In this document: positions 7,412 through 16,074 of the stretch, one piece after another
Layout: each line of letters opens with the position of its first letter
How positions within the stretch are numbered: position 1 is the stretch's first letter
Assembly (NCBI GenBank): GCA_013361525.1
Contig: JABFXY010000139.1
Location: 34,918-98,917 of the forward strand
Reading direction: 5' to 3'
Length of the DNA: 64,000 bases
From: Polyangiaceae bacterium
GTDB taxonomy: Bacteria; Myxococcota_A; Polyangia; Polyangiales; Polyangiaceae
The notes under the pieces: generated by a model
Told to the model about the DNA's origin: nothing
Seen by the model: the letters and a program-made list of their open reading frames with translations, nothing else
The model's database searches: none
Position numbers and translations under genes: made by a program

Positions 7412-9993
7412 TACTCGGCTGCGACGAGGCGCGCGGCCCAGAGGTCCAAGCCCGACACGAAGTAGGCGATCGTTCCTCCGTCGGCGTCGGCTCCGAGCGC
7501 GACGTCGTGCGACTCCCCGTTCGTCTGCAGATCGCTCGTCGCGTTGCCTTCGAGATCGAGCGAAAACAACCTGCAACGAAGGCGATCGCCACCACCTTGG
7601 CCTGCGACGAGCGTCTCTTCGAGCGTCTCGCTCGCGGGGACGTAGGCGATGGATCCCACCGTTCGCCGGCCGGTCTCTTCGAGCAACGTCTTCCAGAGGA
7701 CCTCACCGGTCGCGCCGTTCATGTACGCGACCTCGCCCGTCGTGAGGCCGAGCACGAGCTCCGCGTGGTCGTCGCCGTCGCGATCCGGCACGAAAGAAAC
7801 CGATTGGACGTCGCCACCCATTGGATAGTTGGGGACCTCGGGATCCTCGCGCGGGTCGAGGTACGTCTCCCAAACGAGGGTTCCGTCCGCCGGCGCGCGG
7901 TTCTTCATGTGGCCCTGCAGATCCGGCGAGGCACCCGCAAAGTAGAGCTCGCGGTCGCGAATGCCGACCCACGATGTGGTTTCGGGGACCGCCAAGCTCC
8001 AGGTGAGCGTGCCGTCGCCCGCGACGACGGCGACGTGGGGATCGCCGAAGATGGTGGCGTCGCCGTAACCGATTTCGTCGCCCGCCACGCCGTCGAGATC
8101 GCCGAACCCGAGCACCGGGATGAAACAGGGCGCGACCGGCGTCGTGAACCGCTCCTCGAAGTCGTCGCCGTCGAAAGCGACGATCGAACAATCCGCCGCG
8201 GCCTCGGCCGCGACGATCTCCGGGGCGCCGTCGCCGTCGAGATCCGGCGCGCCGACGTCTTCGATCGTTCCCCACGTGTGGAGGGTCTGGATCACCTCGC
8301 CTTCGCCCGACAAAACATCGACGACACCCACCGTGTCGAGCGGTGCGAGCGTCCAGCCGCCGGCGATGACCTCCGCGCGACCGTCCATGTCGAGATCCGC
8401 GACCGCGACGGACGTTCCGGTGCCGGCCGGTCCGACGCTGAGCCGCCGTGCCCAGCGCTCGACACCGTCCGCGCCGACGCAGCGCACGTTCGCGTGGTCG
8501 TCGATCGTCACGACCTCGGCGACCCCGTCGCCATCGAGGTCACCCGTGGCAGTCTCGAACACGAAGCTTCCGCTCACGTACTCGAAGATCGAGGCGCCCG
8601 TCGCGGGCGAGACCGCCTGAACGATCGTGCTCCAGCCGCCGAACACGAGCGCGTCCTCACCGTCGATGTGCGCGCGGGTGACGACCGAGACCGGCAGCCC
8701 CGCTTCGGCACGCCAAAAGACGTGGTCGACGGCGTCGTCCTCGAGGCGCAGAGCCGTCAGCCCACCCGTCGGGGGAGAGGAGTCTCCCGAGCCGACGAGG
8801 AGCACCGGATTGGCTTGGCCGGGAACGTCGATGACGTCGAGCAACATCACCGGCCCATCCGCTTTGCTCATGGGTTGGGACCACCGAAGCACGCCGTCGG
8901 GGCCGTAGGCCTCGATGCGATTGCCATTGAAGAAGTCGAGGACGCCGACGAAAACGCGCGGCTCGCCGCCGACGACCGCGCCCGCCACACGCGACGCGTG
9001 CGCATCGACGGCCATCGGAATGGTGAACAGCATGGCGCCGTCCGCGTCGACCACGTCGACGGCGTCTCCGTGGGCCGCGATCGCTTCGTCGCGACCATCG
9101 CCGTCGAAATCCGCCGTCGCGAGCGCGCTCAAAGCGTCACCGGCTTGATACGCAAACCGCTGAGAGCCGTCGGCGTTCAGTCCATAAAGCGTGGGATACG
9201 GGTCCGGCGGGTTCCCGCCGCCGGCGGGCCCGATGATGGTGTCATTTTCGACTCCCACATAGAGCTCGCCGCCCGCTGCGCCGTCGAGCTCGGCGGGTCG
9301 CGCAAAGATCATGATGTCCGGAACGGTCGAGGTCCAAAGCTCCTCTCCCGTCCGGCCGGAAAAGCCGCGCGGATCGCCGACGACGAACACGTCTTTGACG
9401 CCGTCGTCGTCCCCGTCGAAGAGCGCAATCGCGGTCGGGAAGCTCCCCTCGAGGGTGTTTTGCCAAAGGAGCGATCCGTCGGCGCCCGAAAACGCGACCA
9501 GATCCAGGAAGCTCGTCGCGACGACGAAATCAGGGACGTCGTCGCCGTCGATTTCCAACGTCTCGACCGCGTATGCCCAGTCGTTGTCGCCCGCGACGAG
9601 CGAGAGGCCGGGGATGTCCCAATCGACGGTCCAAAGCGGATCATTGGCCTGTAGCCCGTCCGTGGCGAAGGCTGCGAGGCCGCGGCTTCCCAGGACGAGC
9701 TCGTCGGAGCCGTCCGCGTCGAGGTCCGCCGCGGCGATCGCCCAGCTCTCGCCGTGGCTCTGATTGCGAAACGCGAGCTCGATATGCGCATCGGACGGAT
9801 CGGGCGCGCCGCCCGACCCGCCGGCCCCACCGTCGGCGCCGCCGGCGCCACCGGCAGCGCCGGTGCCTCCCGATCCGCCGTCATTGCTGCTGCCACCGCC
9901 GCCTTGGGGCTCCGAATCGTCGCCGCACCCGGTGGCCAGCAAGGCCGTCACGAGCACGAGGCATCCCGTTCGACAAAGCTCTCTCAAGATCAT
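7411..9993 (-). CDS. FG-GAP/VCBS repeat lipoprotein (beta-propeller)
   Basis: The 860-residue product starts with a lipoprotein signal (lipobox LATGC) and a Gly/Ala/Asp-rich linker of about 45 residues. The rest is built from repeated FG-GAP-type units with calcium-binding-like loops such as DLDADGSDEL, DGDDDGVKDVF, DFDGDGRDEA, DLDGDGVAEVV, DLDMDGRAEVI and DLDGDGAPEIV. This pattern fits an integrin-like beta-propeller exposed on the outer membrane. The start chosen is the first ATG, which gives a sensible signal peptide. The ligand is unknown. A large inverted repeat lies directly after the stop. Confidence 0.9.
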   Translation of the reverse strand: MILRELCRTGCLVLVTALLATGCGDDSEPQGGGGSSNDGGSGGTGAAGGAGGADGGAGGSGGAPDPSDAHIELAFRNQSHGESWAIAAADLDADGSDELVLGSRGLAAFATDGLQANDPLWTVDWDIPGLSLVAGDNDWAYAVETLEIDGDDVPDFVVATSFLDLVAFSGADGSLLWQNTLEGSFPTAIALFDGDDDGVKDVFVVGDPRGFSGRTGEELWTSTVPDIMIFARPAELDGAAGGELYVGVENDTIIGPAGGGNPPDPYPTLYGLNADGSQRFAYQAGDALSALATADFDGDGRDEAIAAHGDAVDVVDADGAMLFTIPMAVDAHASRVAGAVVGGEPRVFVGVLDFFNGNRIEAYGPDGVLRWSQPMSKADGPVMLLDVIDVPGQANPVLLVGSGDSSPPTGGLTALRLEDDAVDHVFWRAEAGLPVSVVTRAHIDGEDALVFGGWSTIVQAVSPATGASIFEYVSGSFVFETATGDLDGDGVAEVVTIDDHANVRCVGADGVERWARRLSVGPAGTGTSVAVADLDMDGRAEVIAGGWTLAPLDTVGVVDVLSGEGEVIQTLHTWGTIEDVGAPDLDGDGAPEIVAAEAAADCSIVAFDGDDFEERFTTPVAPCFIPVLGFGDLDGVAGDEIGYGDATIFGDPHVAVVAGDGTLTWSLAVPETTSWVGIRDRELYFAGASPDLQGHMKNRAPADGTLVWETYLDPREDPEVPNYPMGGDVQSVSFVPDRDGDDHAELVLGLTTGEVAYMNGATGEVLWKTLLEETGRRTVGSIAYVPASETLEETLVAGQGGGDRLRCRLFSLDLEGNATSDLQTNGESHDVALGADADGGTIAYFVSGLDLWAARLVAAE

Positions 9994-10071
9994 GCGCGGC
10001 TTGTAGCGCGAAATGCGATCGCGCGCCCGCGCGAGCCGACGGCACCGCGGCGAAGCGCGCCCCGAAGAACG

Positions 10072-11562
10072 CTATTGCATTCGTTGTGCGAGCTCGCGGA
10101 ACGAGACCACCTCGCCGCCCTCACATCGCAGGGCACCCGCCGCATCCGGACACCCGCCGAGGACCATGTCGACCGTGGACTCGAGCGCATCCAGGTAGGC
10201 CCCGTCTTCCCACATCGCGAAATGGTGGCCGACATTCCACGGTAGGCGGCCCATCGAATAGGCGCTCAGAACGGCGGATTCGTAGTCGTTCTTCATCCGC
10301 GTGCCGGGCACCTTGAGCCGAGCATAGTTGTAATCCATCGGAATGGTGCGTCCGCCTGGATACAACATCAGCGCGAACTGCAGAATCTTGCGCCCCTTCT
10401 CACGAGACAAGAAATAGAAGGGTGGCCCGGGGCTCGCGGATTGGCTCGTATCGTAGAGGTAACCTCGCTCCGCGAGCGCCTCGTAGAGCGCATCGTTCGC
10501 TGCGAGATACGGCGCGCGATAACCGACGATCGAATAGGGCACGAGCCGCGGGTGTTTCCGGTTCGGCTCGCCCTTGTCGTTGAACAGGGTTTTACCGTCC
10601 AGCTCGACGGGGAAGGCGGGTAGCGGAATGCAGACGTCGGTGTCCTGCCGGAACATCGGGGCGCCGCACGCGCTCCCCGTGGGGCAATGCTGTTTCAGAT
10701 TGCATGGTTGGGTGCAGACCCGGGTCGCCTCCGTCAGGCGCAAGCATTGCCCGGACGTACAATCGGCGTTCGTCTCGCACGCGGCACCCGTCGCGCGGCT
10801 CTCGGCGTCGGGCAATGGCTGGAACTTCGGAAAGACGGGCTGTCCCTCGCCGTCGAGGATCGGCACGAACAATTGCTGGCTCATCGTCCCGCGGAAACGG
10901 TCGATCTCCTCGAGCCAGCGGGCTTTGTCCCACGTCCGCCCGTCGAGGTGGCCCATCCCGTGGTCGCCGATGTCGTGACCTTCGTTGATGGCTTGTTGGG
11001 TGAGCGCCCGGCGCACCAAAACCTCGGCGCGCGACATCGCCTTTCCGACGTCGCTCTTGCCGGGTTGGGTCGTATAGAACGCCGCATTCACGAAGAACGT
11101 CAAATGCGGCGCTTTGCCGTGTTTTGCCTTCATCGCGCGGGCGAACTCGAGCGCGCGCAGCCATAACGAATAACGGAGGCTACCGTCGAACGCGGCGGTG
11201 AAATAGAAAGGCGATTGCGAGAAGTCTTTGTTTACCGTTTGGCGTTCGAGCGTCACGACCAGCGGATCGACGCCTTCGGTCGCCGGCGCGGCGCTCGCGC
11301 TGCCTTCGGCGGATGCTTCCGCAGACATCACGCTCGCGATCGAGGACGCAATCGGCGGTGCGGAGACGAAGGGCGTCGGTGCGGCGATGGCCGACTCCGC
11401 TGCAGCGGTCGCAGTGGTCACCGGCGCGGGGGTCGGCGGGTCGAGCGCGCTCGCGGCGACGTCTTCGCTGCGTCCACGAAGGACGCTGTCCGCCTCACAA
11501 CCGCCTGCAATCGCGAGGAGCAGGATGGCGCGAGCAAGGCCTCCAGACCGACGCGGCGCCAT
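10072..11562 (-). CDS. Polysaccharide deacetylase-like lipoprotein with Cys-rich insert
   Basis: ATG 11562 gives 496 residues with a lipoprotein signal (LLAIAGGC) and a Ser/Ala-rich linker to about residue 95. The NodB-type fold is suggested by an FDGS motif in place of the usual TFDD (about 124-127), LTFFVNAAF, the metal-binding-like HGMGH (201-205) and a GYRAPYL motif (347-353). A 50-residue cysteine-rich insert (about 260-312) splits the domain; similar Cys-rich stretches are common in Polyangia surface proteins. Because the first motif has FDG rather than FDD, catalytic activity is uncertain. It may act on a polysaccharide at the surface or be a binding-only relative. An open frame extends upstream to 11745 but lacks a signal peptide there. 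Confidence 0.82.
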   Translation of the reverse strand: MAPRRSGGLARAILLLAIAGGCEADSVLRGRSEDVAASALDPPTPAPVTTATAAAESAIAAPTPFVSAPPIASSIASVMSAEASAEGSASAAPATEGVDPLVVTLERQTVNKDFSQSPFYFTAAFDGSLRYSLWLRALEFARAMKAKHGKAPHLTFFVNAAFYTTQPGKSDVGKAMSRAEVLVRRALTQQAINEGHDIGDHGMGHLDGRTWDKARWLEEIDRFRGTMSQQLFVPILDGEGQPVFPKFQPLPDAESRATGAACETNADCTSGQCLRLTEATRVCTQPCNLKQHCPTGSACGAPMFRQDTDVCIPLPAFPVELDGKTLFNDKGEPNRKHPRLVPYSIVGYRAPYLAANDALYEALAERGYLYDTSQSASPGPPFYFLSREKGRKILQFALMLYPGGRTIPMDYNYARLKVPGTRMKNDYESAVLSAYSMGRLPWNVGHHFAMWEDGAYLDALESTVDMVLGGCPDAAGALRCEGGEVVSFRELAQRMQ

Positions 11563-11612
11563 CTCGGAATCGGAGGGGGGAGCCACGGCGATTCCGACGG
11601 ATGAAGGGCGCC

Positions 11613-12098
11613 TTATGCCTTTTCCGACCGCTTCGGACCGACGAGCGACCGCAGCTCCGCGCGCGCGACCTCTTCGCCGACCTGATTCCAAATGCTGACC
11701 GGGACGATGAACTCCTGCTTTTCGCTCGTCGTCGGAACGGGGCATTCACTCGTCGCGCGCAACGTTCCGCGGGCCTTCTTCAGGTATTCCATCGAGAGGC
11801 CGGCGACGATGAACCGCGCGTCGTTGGGCAACGAATACGCGAGCGCGACATTGCCGGTGAGCTCCGCGAGGTTCACGAGGGCGACTGCGTGCACGCTCGA
11901 GAGGTGATTACGCAGTTCCGGCCGGTCGAACATCCGCACCTCGGCGTACCCGGGGCGCAGCTGCTCCACCTTCGCGTGGATGCTGGACGTATACGGCGCC
12001 GCGAGCCCGACGGCCTTGCTGAACAGCTTCTTGCCGAACGGCAGCGGGGAGAGCCGATCCCAAAGCTCGCGAATGACGTTGCGATCGCTGTTCGCCAT
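11613..12098 (-). CDS. Hotdog-fold (DUF4442/PaaI-like) protein
   Basis: The ATG at 12098 gives 161 residues; one at 12140 would add 14 (a Ser/Leu-rich leader). The sequence fits the single-domain hotdog thioesterase group annotated DUF4442: a helix with IRELWDRLSPLPFGKK, then NHLSSVHAVALVNLAE (the helix-capping region of PaaI-like folds) and a strand pattern ending VARAELRSLVG. Such proteins hydrolyse or bind acyl-CoA or related thioesters, but the substrate cannot be inferred. No signal peptide is expected from the shorter start. It sits between two exported-protein genes on the same strand. Confidence 0.8.
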   Translation of the reverse strand: MANSDRNVIRELWDRLSPLPFGKKLFSKAVGLAAPYTSSIHAKVEQLRPGYAEVRMFDRPELRNHLSSVHAVALVNLAELTGNVALAYSLPNDARFIVAGLSMEYLKKARGTLRATSECPVPTTSEKQEFIVPVSIWNQVGEEVARAELRSLVGPKRSEKA

Positions 12099-12162
12099 GG
12101 CGGACGGCGACAGAAAGGAGAGCGCGGAGGGTAGGTTCATGGTCGATTGGGAGACGGCAGTC

Positions 12163-13722
12163 TCAAGGGCAAACGCAGCTCGAGCAATCGAGGAAGTCCC
12201 AAGCAATGCCGTCGCAGTCACACGACCCGTCGCCCGACCAACCGCACGGATCGCCGTCGGAGCAGCAGGCGCCGGTGTTCGGCGTGCAGCCGCCGGGGCA
12301 GGTGTCGATGGGCACGCAATCCGGATCCGCCGAGCTGCATTGCGCGCAATCGACGGAGTCCCAGGCCTGCGTCCCGGCACATTGGCAGATGCCGTCGTCG
12401 CCCAGGCCGCAGGGGTTCGTCGGATCGCAGCAGGCATCGTCCGGAGGCGTGCAGCCGCCGGGGCAGGTCGTCGCGCCCGTGCACGACTCGCAGCCGGAGC
12501 ACTCCTGTGCGTCCCAAGGATAGAAGCCGTCGCAATCGCAGAGGCCGTTCGCCGCGAGGCCGCACGGGTCGCCGTCGGCGCAGCACGCCGGATCCGGATT
12601 GCCACACCCGTTCGGGCACGTCTCCGCAGCGATGGTGACGGGGACGAGCGCGACGTTGTTGTCGAAGCTCGACTCCGCGATGGTCTTGTCGAAGTTCACC
12701 TCGACCTGAAGCATGTAATCGCCGGGCGGCACGTCGGTGATGTCGACCCATTGGCACGGCAGCGAGGCCGAGTAGATGTCGGACCAGCCGGCCGAAATGC
12801 CTTGGAAGCCGCAATGGTATTGCGCCGGGGGCGCGCCGGGCTCGAGCTCCTCGAAATCGAGGAGGCAGAAGGCCTGCTTGTGGCCGTTCGCCACGGTCAC
12901 GCCGTTCGTGTCGATGAGCGAATAGCGCGCGTAACCGAGGAAGTGGTAATGGTCGTGACAGGCCGAATACTCGAAGAGATCGTTGTTCTCCGGGTTGCCG
13001 AGGAACAAATCGCCGTCGCCGGTGTTGGGCGTCTTGAGATCGAAGCGGAGGAGCTTGCGGTCGCCGGGGGCGTCGACACACCCTTCTTGAATCACGCATG
13101 CGTCGTCTTGGAACGTCTGCCAGGAGACCTCCGCGCTCGCCTGCACGCGCTCCGCGTCGATCGACAGATCCGACAGAACGCAGGTGCCGTTGTCTCCGCA
13201 ACGCGAGCCGAGCGGGCAGCAGACGTTGTCCGCGCCGCAAACCATCTGCGCGGGGCACGTGTCGGTGCAGCCATAGCTGCCGTCGATCGGGTTGGGCTGG
13301 CAATACTCCGCCGTGCTGCACGTCGAGCCGTCGGGGCACTCCGCCATGCAGTTGCTCGCCGCCGGGGAGCATTTGTCGTTGCCGGCCACGCTGCCGGGGC
13401 AGCAGATCTCACCGACCTCGCAACAGATTGGATAGATTTCGGGGTTGATCGAACAGGCGTCCCGCTCCGCGGGGCACTCGGCCGCGCAATGCTCGTTGTC
13501 GACGCAGATTGGCTCTTGCTCGGTGCAGAGGGCACAGCCGATGGGACCCATTCCCCCGCCGCCGTCCGTGGGAGGCGAGCCGCCGTCCGTCGTGGCTCCG
13601 CCGTTGCCCCCGTTACCTCCCAGTCCGCCGCTTCCTGCTGTCCCGGTATCGTCGCCACAGGCAGCGGATGCGACAGCGAGAGCCAAAGCGAAAGAGAACG
13701 CAGGGTAGCGAAGGCTGGACAT
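12163..13722 (-). CDS. Bacterial lysyl oxidase, lipoprotein with Cys-rich repeats
   Basis: ATG 13722 gives 519 residues: a lipoprotein signal (ASAAC), a Gly-rich linker, a cysteine-rich region (about 62-182), a lysyl oxidase domain (about 186-365) and a C-terminal array of three Cys-rich repeats (about 368-519) of the form CPxGC...DACC..NPCG. Lysyl oxidases are copper amine oxidases that convert lysine side chains to aldehydes for cross-linking. The copper histidines are in CHDHYH (H256, H258, H260). K282 (in GHKQAFC) and Y317 (in GWSDIY) are 35 apart, the same spacing as the residues that form the LTQ cofactor in human LOX (K320/Y355). CQWVDITDVPPGDY matches the family signature. The gene is divergent from moxR with a 46-base gap. 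Confidence 0.92.
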   Translation of the reverse strand: MSSLRYPAFSFALALAVASAACGDDTGTAGSGGLGGNGGNGGATTDGGSPPTDGGGGMGPIGCALCTEQEPICVDNEHCAAECPAERDACSINPEIYPICCEVGEICCPGSVAGNDKCSPAASNCMAECPDGSTCSTAEYCQPNPIDGSYGCTDTCPAQMVCGADNVCCPLGSRCGDNGTCVLSDLSIDAERVQASAEVSWQTFQDDACVIQEGCVDAPGDRKLLRFDLKTPNTGDGDLFLGNPENNDLFEYSACHDHYHFLGYARYSLIDTNGVTVANGHKQAFCLLDFEELEPGAPPAQYHCGFQGISAGWSDIYSASLPCQWVDITDVPPGDYMLQVEVNFDKTIAESSFDNNVALVPVTIAAETCPNGCGNPDPACCADGDPCGLAANGLCDCDGFYPWDAQECSGCESCTGATTCPGGCTPPDDACCDPTNPCGLGDDGICQCAGTQAWDSVDCAQCSSADPDCVPIDTCPGGCTPNTGACCSDGDPCGWSGDGSCDCDGIAWDFLDCSSCVCP

Positions 13723-13768
13723 TGCGGCGCGCACGCTAGCACGGGCACCCCCCCATGTAAGGACCGCC

Positions 13769-14767
13769 TTGAGGAAGTTGGAGCGGCTTGCGAAAGTTGA
13801 CGTCTCCGTGATCGAAGCAGCCCTTGAACAGTCCGCCGACCCGACGACCGTGCTCGATCGCCTGCGCAGCACGTTGGGCTTGGTCATCCGTGGCAAACCG
13901 GAGGCGATCGATCTGCTTCTCGTGGGGGCGCTCTCGGGCGGCCACGTGCTCATCGAGGACGTTCCCGGTGTAGGGAAGACGACGCTCGCGAAGTGTTTCG
14001 CACGTGCGCTCGATCTCGATTTCGCACGGATTCAGTTCACGCCTGATCTCCTACCTTCGGACATCCTCGGCACGCACACGCTCCACCCGCGGGAAGGGAC
14101 GCTGTCGTTTCAGCGCGGACCGATCTTCGCGAACGTGCTGCTCGCCGACGAGATCAACCGGGCGTCGCCGCGCACACAGTCGGCGTTGCTCGAAGCGATG
14201 AGCGAAGAGCAGGTCACCATCGACGGCACGACGATGAAGCTGCCCGAGCCGTTCCTCGTCCTCGCGACCCAAAACCCGGTCGACTTCCAGGGCACGTATC
14301 CGCTCCCCGAGGCGCAGCTCGATCGATTCGTTCTGCGATTGAGCGTCGGCTACCCGGGCGAGGAAGACGAGCTAGAGATGCTCTTCGACCGCAAAGACAA
14401 GGACCCGCTCGAAGCGGTGCGTCCGGTCGCGGCGAGGAGCGAGCTCGTGCAGATGATCCTCCGCGTGAAACAGGTTCGGGTCGAGGAACGCGTCGCCCGA
14501 TACATGCGGCGCCTGGTGCAAGCCACACGCGACCACGCCGACGTTGCATTGGGCGTCAGCCCGCGCGGCACCCTCCTTCTCTATCGCGCGTGTCAGGCGC
14601 GCGCGTTTCTCATGGGCCGAACCTTCGTCATGCCCGACGACGTGCAAGCGCTCGCGACGGCGGTGCTCGGCCATCGATTGATGGTTACGGAGCGGGCTCG
14701 TTATGGCGGTCGAGGTGCTTCGAGCGTCCTCGAAGAGGTGGTGAAGGCGATTCCCGTTCCGCTATGA
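13769..14767 (+). CDS. MoxR-family AAA+ ATPase
   Basis: MoxR ATPases act as chaperones that mature or activate partner complexes, often with vWA proteins. The 332-residue protein has Walker A DVPGVGKT (64-71), Walker B LLADEIN (124-130), the MoxR motif NRASPRTQSALLEAM and sensor 1 ATQNP. The first start of the open frame is a TTG at 13769; later in-frame TTG (13778) and GTG (13808) are also possible, and no strong ribosome site decides between them. The stop overlaps the next start by ATGA, so it is coupled to the DUF58 gene. MoxR, DUF58 and transglutaminase together form a well-known operon. Confidence 0.92.
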   Translation: MRKLERLAKVDVSVIEAALEQSADPTTVLDRLRSTLGLVIRGKPEAIDLLLVGALSGGHVLIEDVPGVGKTTLAKCFARALDLDFARIQFTPDLLPSDILGTHTLHPREGTLSFQRGPIFANVLLADEINRASPRTQSALLEAMSEEQVTIDGTTMKLPEPFLVLATQNPVDFQGTYPLPEAQLDRFVLRLSVGYPGEEDELEMLFDRKDKDPLEAVRPVAARSELVQMILRVKQVRVEERVARYMRRLVQATRDHADVALGVSPRGTLLLYRACQARAFLMGRTFVMPDDVQALATAVLGHRLMVTERARYGGRGASSVLEEVVKAIPVPL

Positions 14768-16074
14768 ACCTCGCGCGGTTGCTCAGGACGCTCCGGTCGA
14801 AGCGCGAGCTCGCGCGGCTGAACCACGTCCTGATTCCCGCGAAGAAGTCGGAGCGAGATCGCTTTCGGCGAAGTGTCTTTGGTCGCGCCATTGCGCCGAC
14901 GTTCGGGGCCTATTCGTCACTCAGCCGCGAAGGGCGCGTGATGTTTCTCGTCACGCTGATGATTGGTCTCGCCGGTCTCGACGTGATGGACACGCAGGTT
15001 CATCTGCTCTTTGCGATGTTGTCGGGGTTGATCGTGGCGTCGCTCGCCGCGAGGCCGTTCTTTCGTGCGCGCGGACTGCAAGTCGACGTCGATGCGCCGG
15101 CGCGCGTGTCGGTGGGCGCCTCGCAGCGGTTCGTCGTCAACCTCACGAATGCCGGGAAAAAGCCTCTCGTTACCTTGCGCGTGTCGGCGCCGTTTCTTCC
15201 TTGGGACGGCCCCTGGATGAGCGCGCCGGAGCCCGTCACCGCCGTGCGACCGGGGACCAGCGCGACCACGACGGCGGAGGCGCGTTTTCTCGCGCGCGGC
15301 GAGCACCACCTCGATGCGTTCGAGGTCGGCATGCTGGTGCCGTTCGGGCTCGCGATCGGGCCGAGGCGAACCTCGAACGGCGCCAAGTTCCTCGTCGTCC
15401 CTCGCATTGCACCGGTCGCGTCGCTCGCGCTCGAACATCGGTTGCCGTCGGCGCGCGACGCGCGTGTTCTGTCGGTTACGCCCGGCGAGGCGGAGTTCTC
15501 CTCGGTCAGACCCTATCGCTCGGGTGATCCGCTGAAGCACCTTCACGCGCGCACCTGGGCGCGGACGGGCACGCCCCACGTTCGGTCGTACGTCGCGGAG
15601 AAGAGCGAACGCGTCGGCATTGCGCTCGCTCTCGACGGTGACGTCGCGACCGAAACCGAAAAAGAGGGAGCGCTCAGCCTCGCGGCCGGCGTCGCGGCGC
15701 AAGTGGTGAAATCGGGGGCGGGTCTGTCGGCGATGTCGATCGATATGGACAGCTTCGCGATCGAGCCGCGCTCCGGCCGCGCAGCGCTCGAAGCGGCCCT
15801 CGATCGATTGGCGGTCCATACGCTGACCGTGAAGGACGAGCCGGTCGAAGCCGCGCTGGAGGCATCCTCCGCTGTGTTGAGCAGCATGATCCTCGTCACG
15901 GCGGACGAGTCCCCGCGCCGCAAGGCGCTCTACGATCGACTTCGCGCGCGCGGTCTTCCTGTGAAATGGCTTCGCGTCACGGCGGAGCCCGTCGCGGACG
16001 GAGGCGGCGGCGAGGCGGCTCCGCGCCGCGTCACGCTCGCGTCGATCGAGGCGGAGGAGGCGCTCCGCCTGTGA
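14764..16074 (+). CDS. DUF58 domain membrane protein
   Basis: ATG 14764 overlaps the MoxR stop. The 436-residue protein has two membrane helices near residues 58-100, a beta-rich periplasmic-type segment, then the DUF58 signature FSSVRPYRSGDPLKHLHAR and a vWA-like fold in the C-terminal half. The vWA metal site is not well kept. DUF58 proteins are constant partners of MoxR ATPases and are thought to be their substrates. The stop overlaps the next start by GTGA, so three proteins are made in a coupled series. Confidence 0.92.
   Translation: MNLARLLRTLRSKRELARLNHVLIPAKKSERDRFRRSVFGRAIAPTFGAYSSLSREGRVMFLVTLMIGLAGLDVMDTQVHLLFAMLSGLIVASLAARPFFRARGLQVDVDAPARVSVGASQRFVVNLTNAGKKPLVTLRVSAPFLPWDGPWMSAPEPVTAVRPGTSATTTAEARFLARGEHHLDAFEVGMLVPFGLAIGPRRTSNGAKFLVVPRIAPVASLALEHRLPSARDARVLSVTPGEAEFSSVRPYRSGDPLKHLHARTWARTGTPHVRSYVAEKSERVGIALALDGDVATETEKEGALSLAAGVAAQVVKSGAGLSAMSIDMDSFAIEPRSGRAALEAALDRLAVHTLTVKDEPVEAALEASSAVLSSMILVTADESPRRKALYDRLRARGLPVKWLRVTAEPVADGGGGEAAPRRVTLASIEAEEALRL

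Noticed and set aside
7399..9654. Plus-strand frame of 751 codons opposite the FG-GAP lipoprotein
   Set aside because: It has no signal or domain and is explained by codon bias of the minus-strand gene, which has clear FG-GAP motifs.
11980..13800. Plus-strand frame of 606 codons opposite the lysyl oxidase gene
   Set aside because: Its Ala/Val/Arg-rich product is the shadow of Gly/Cys-rich codons on the minus strand.
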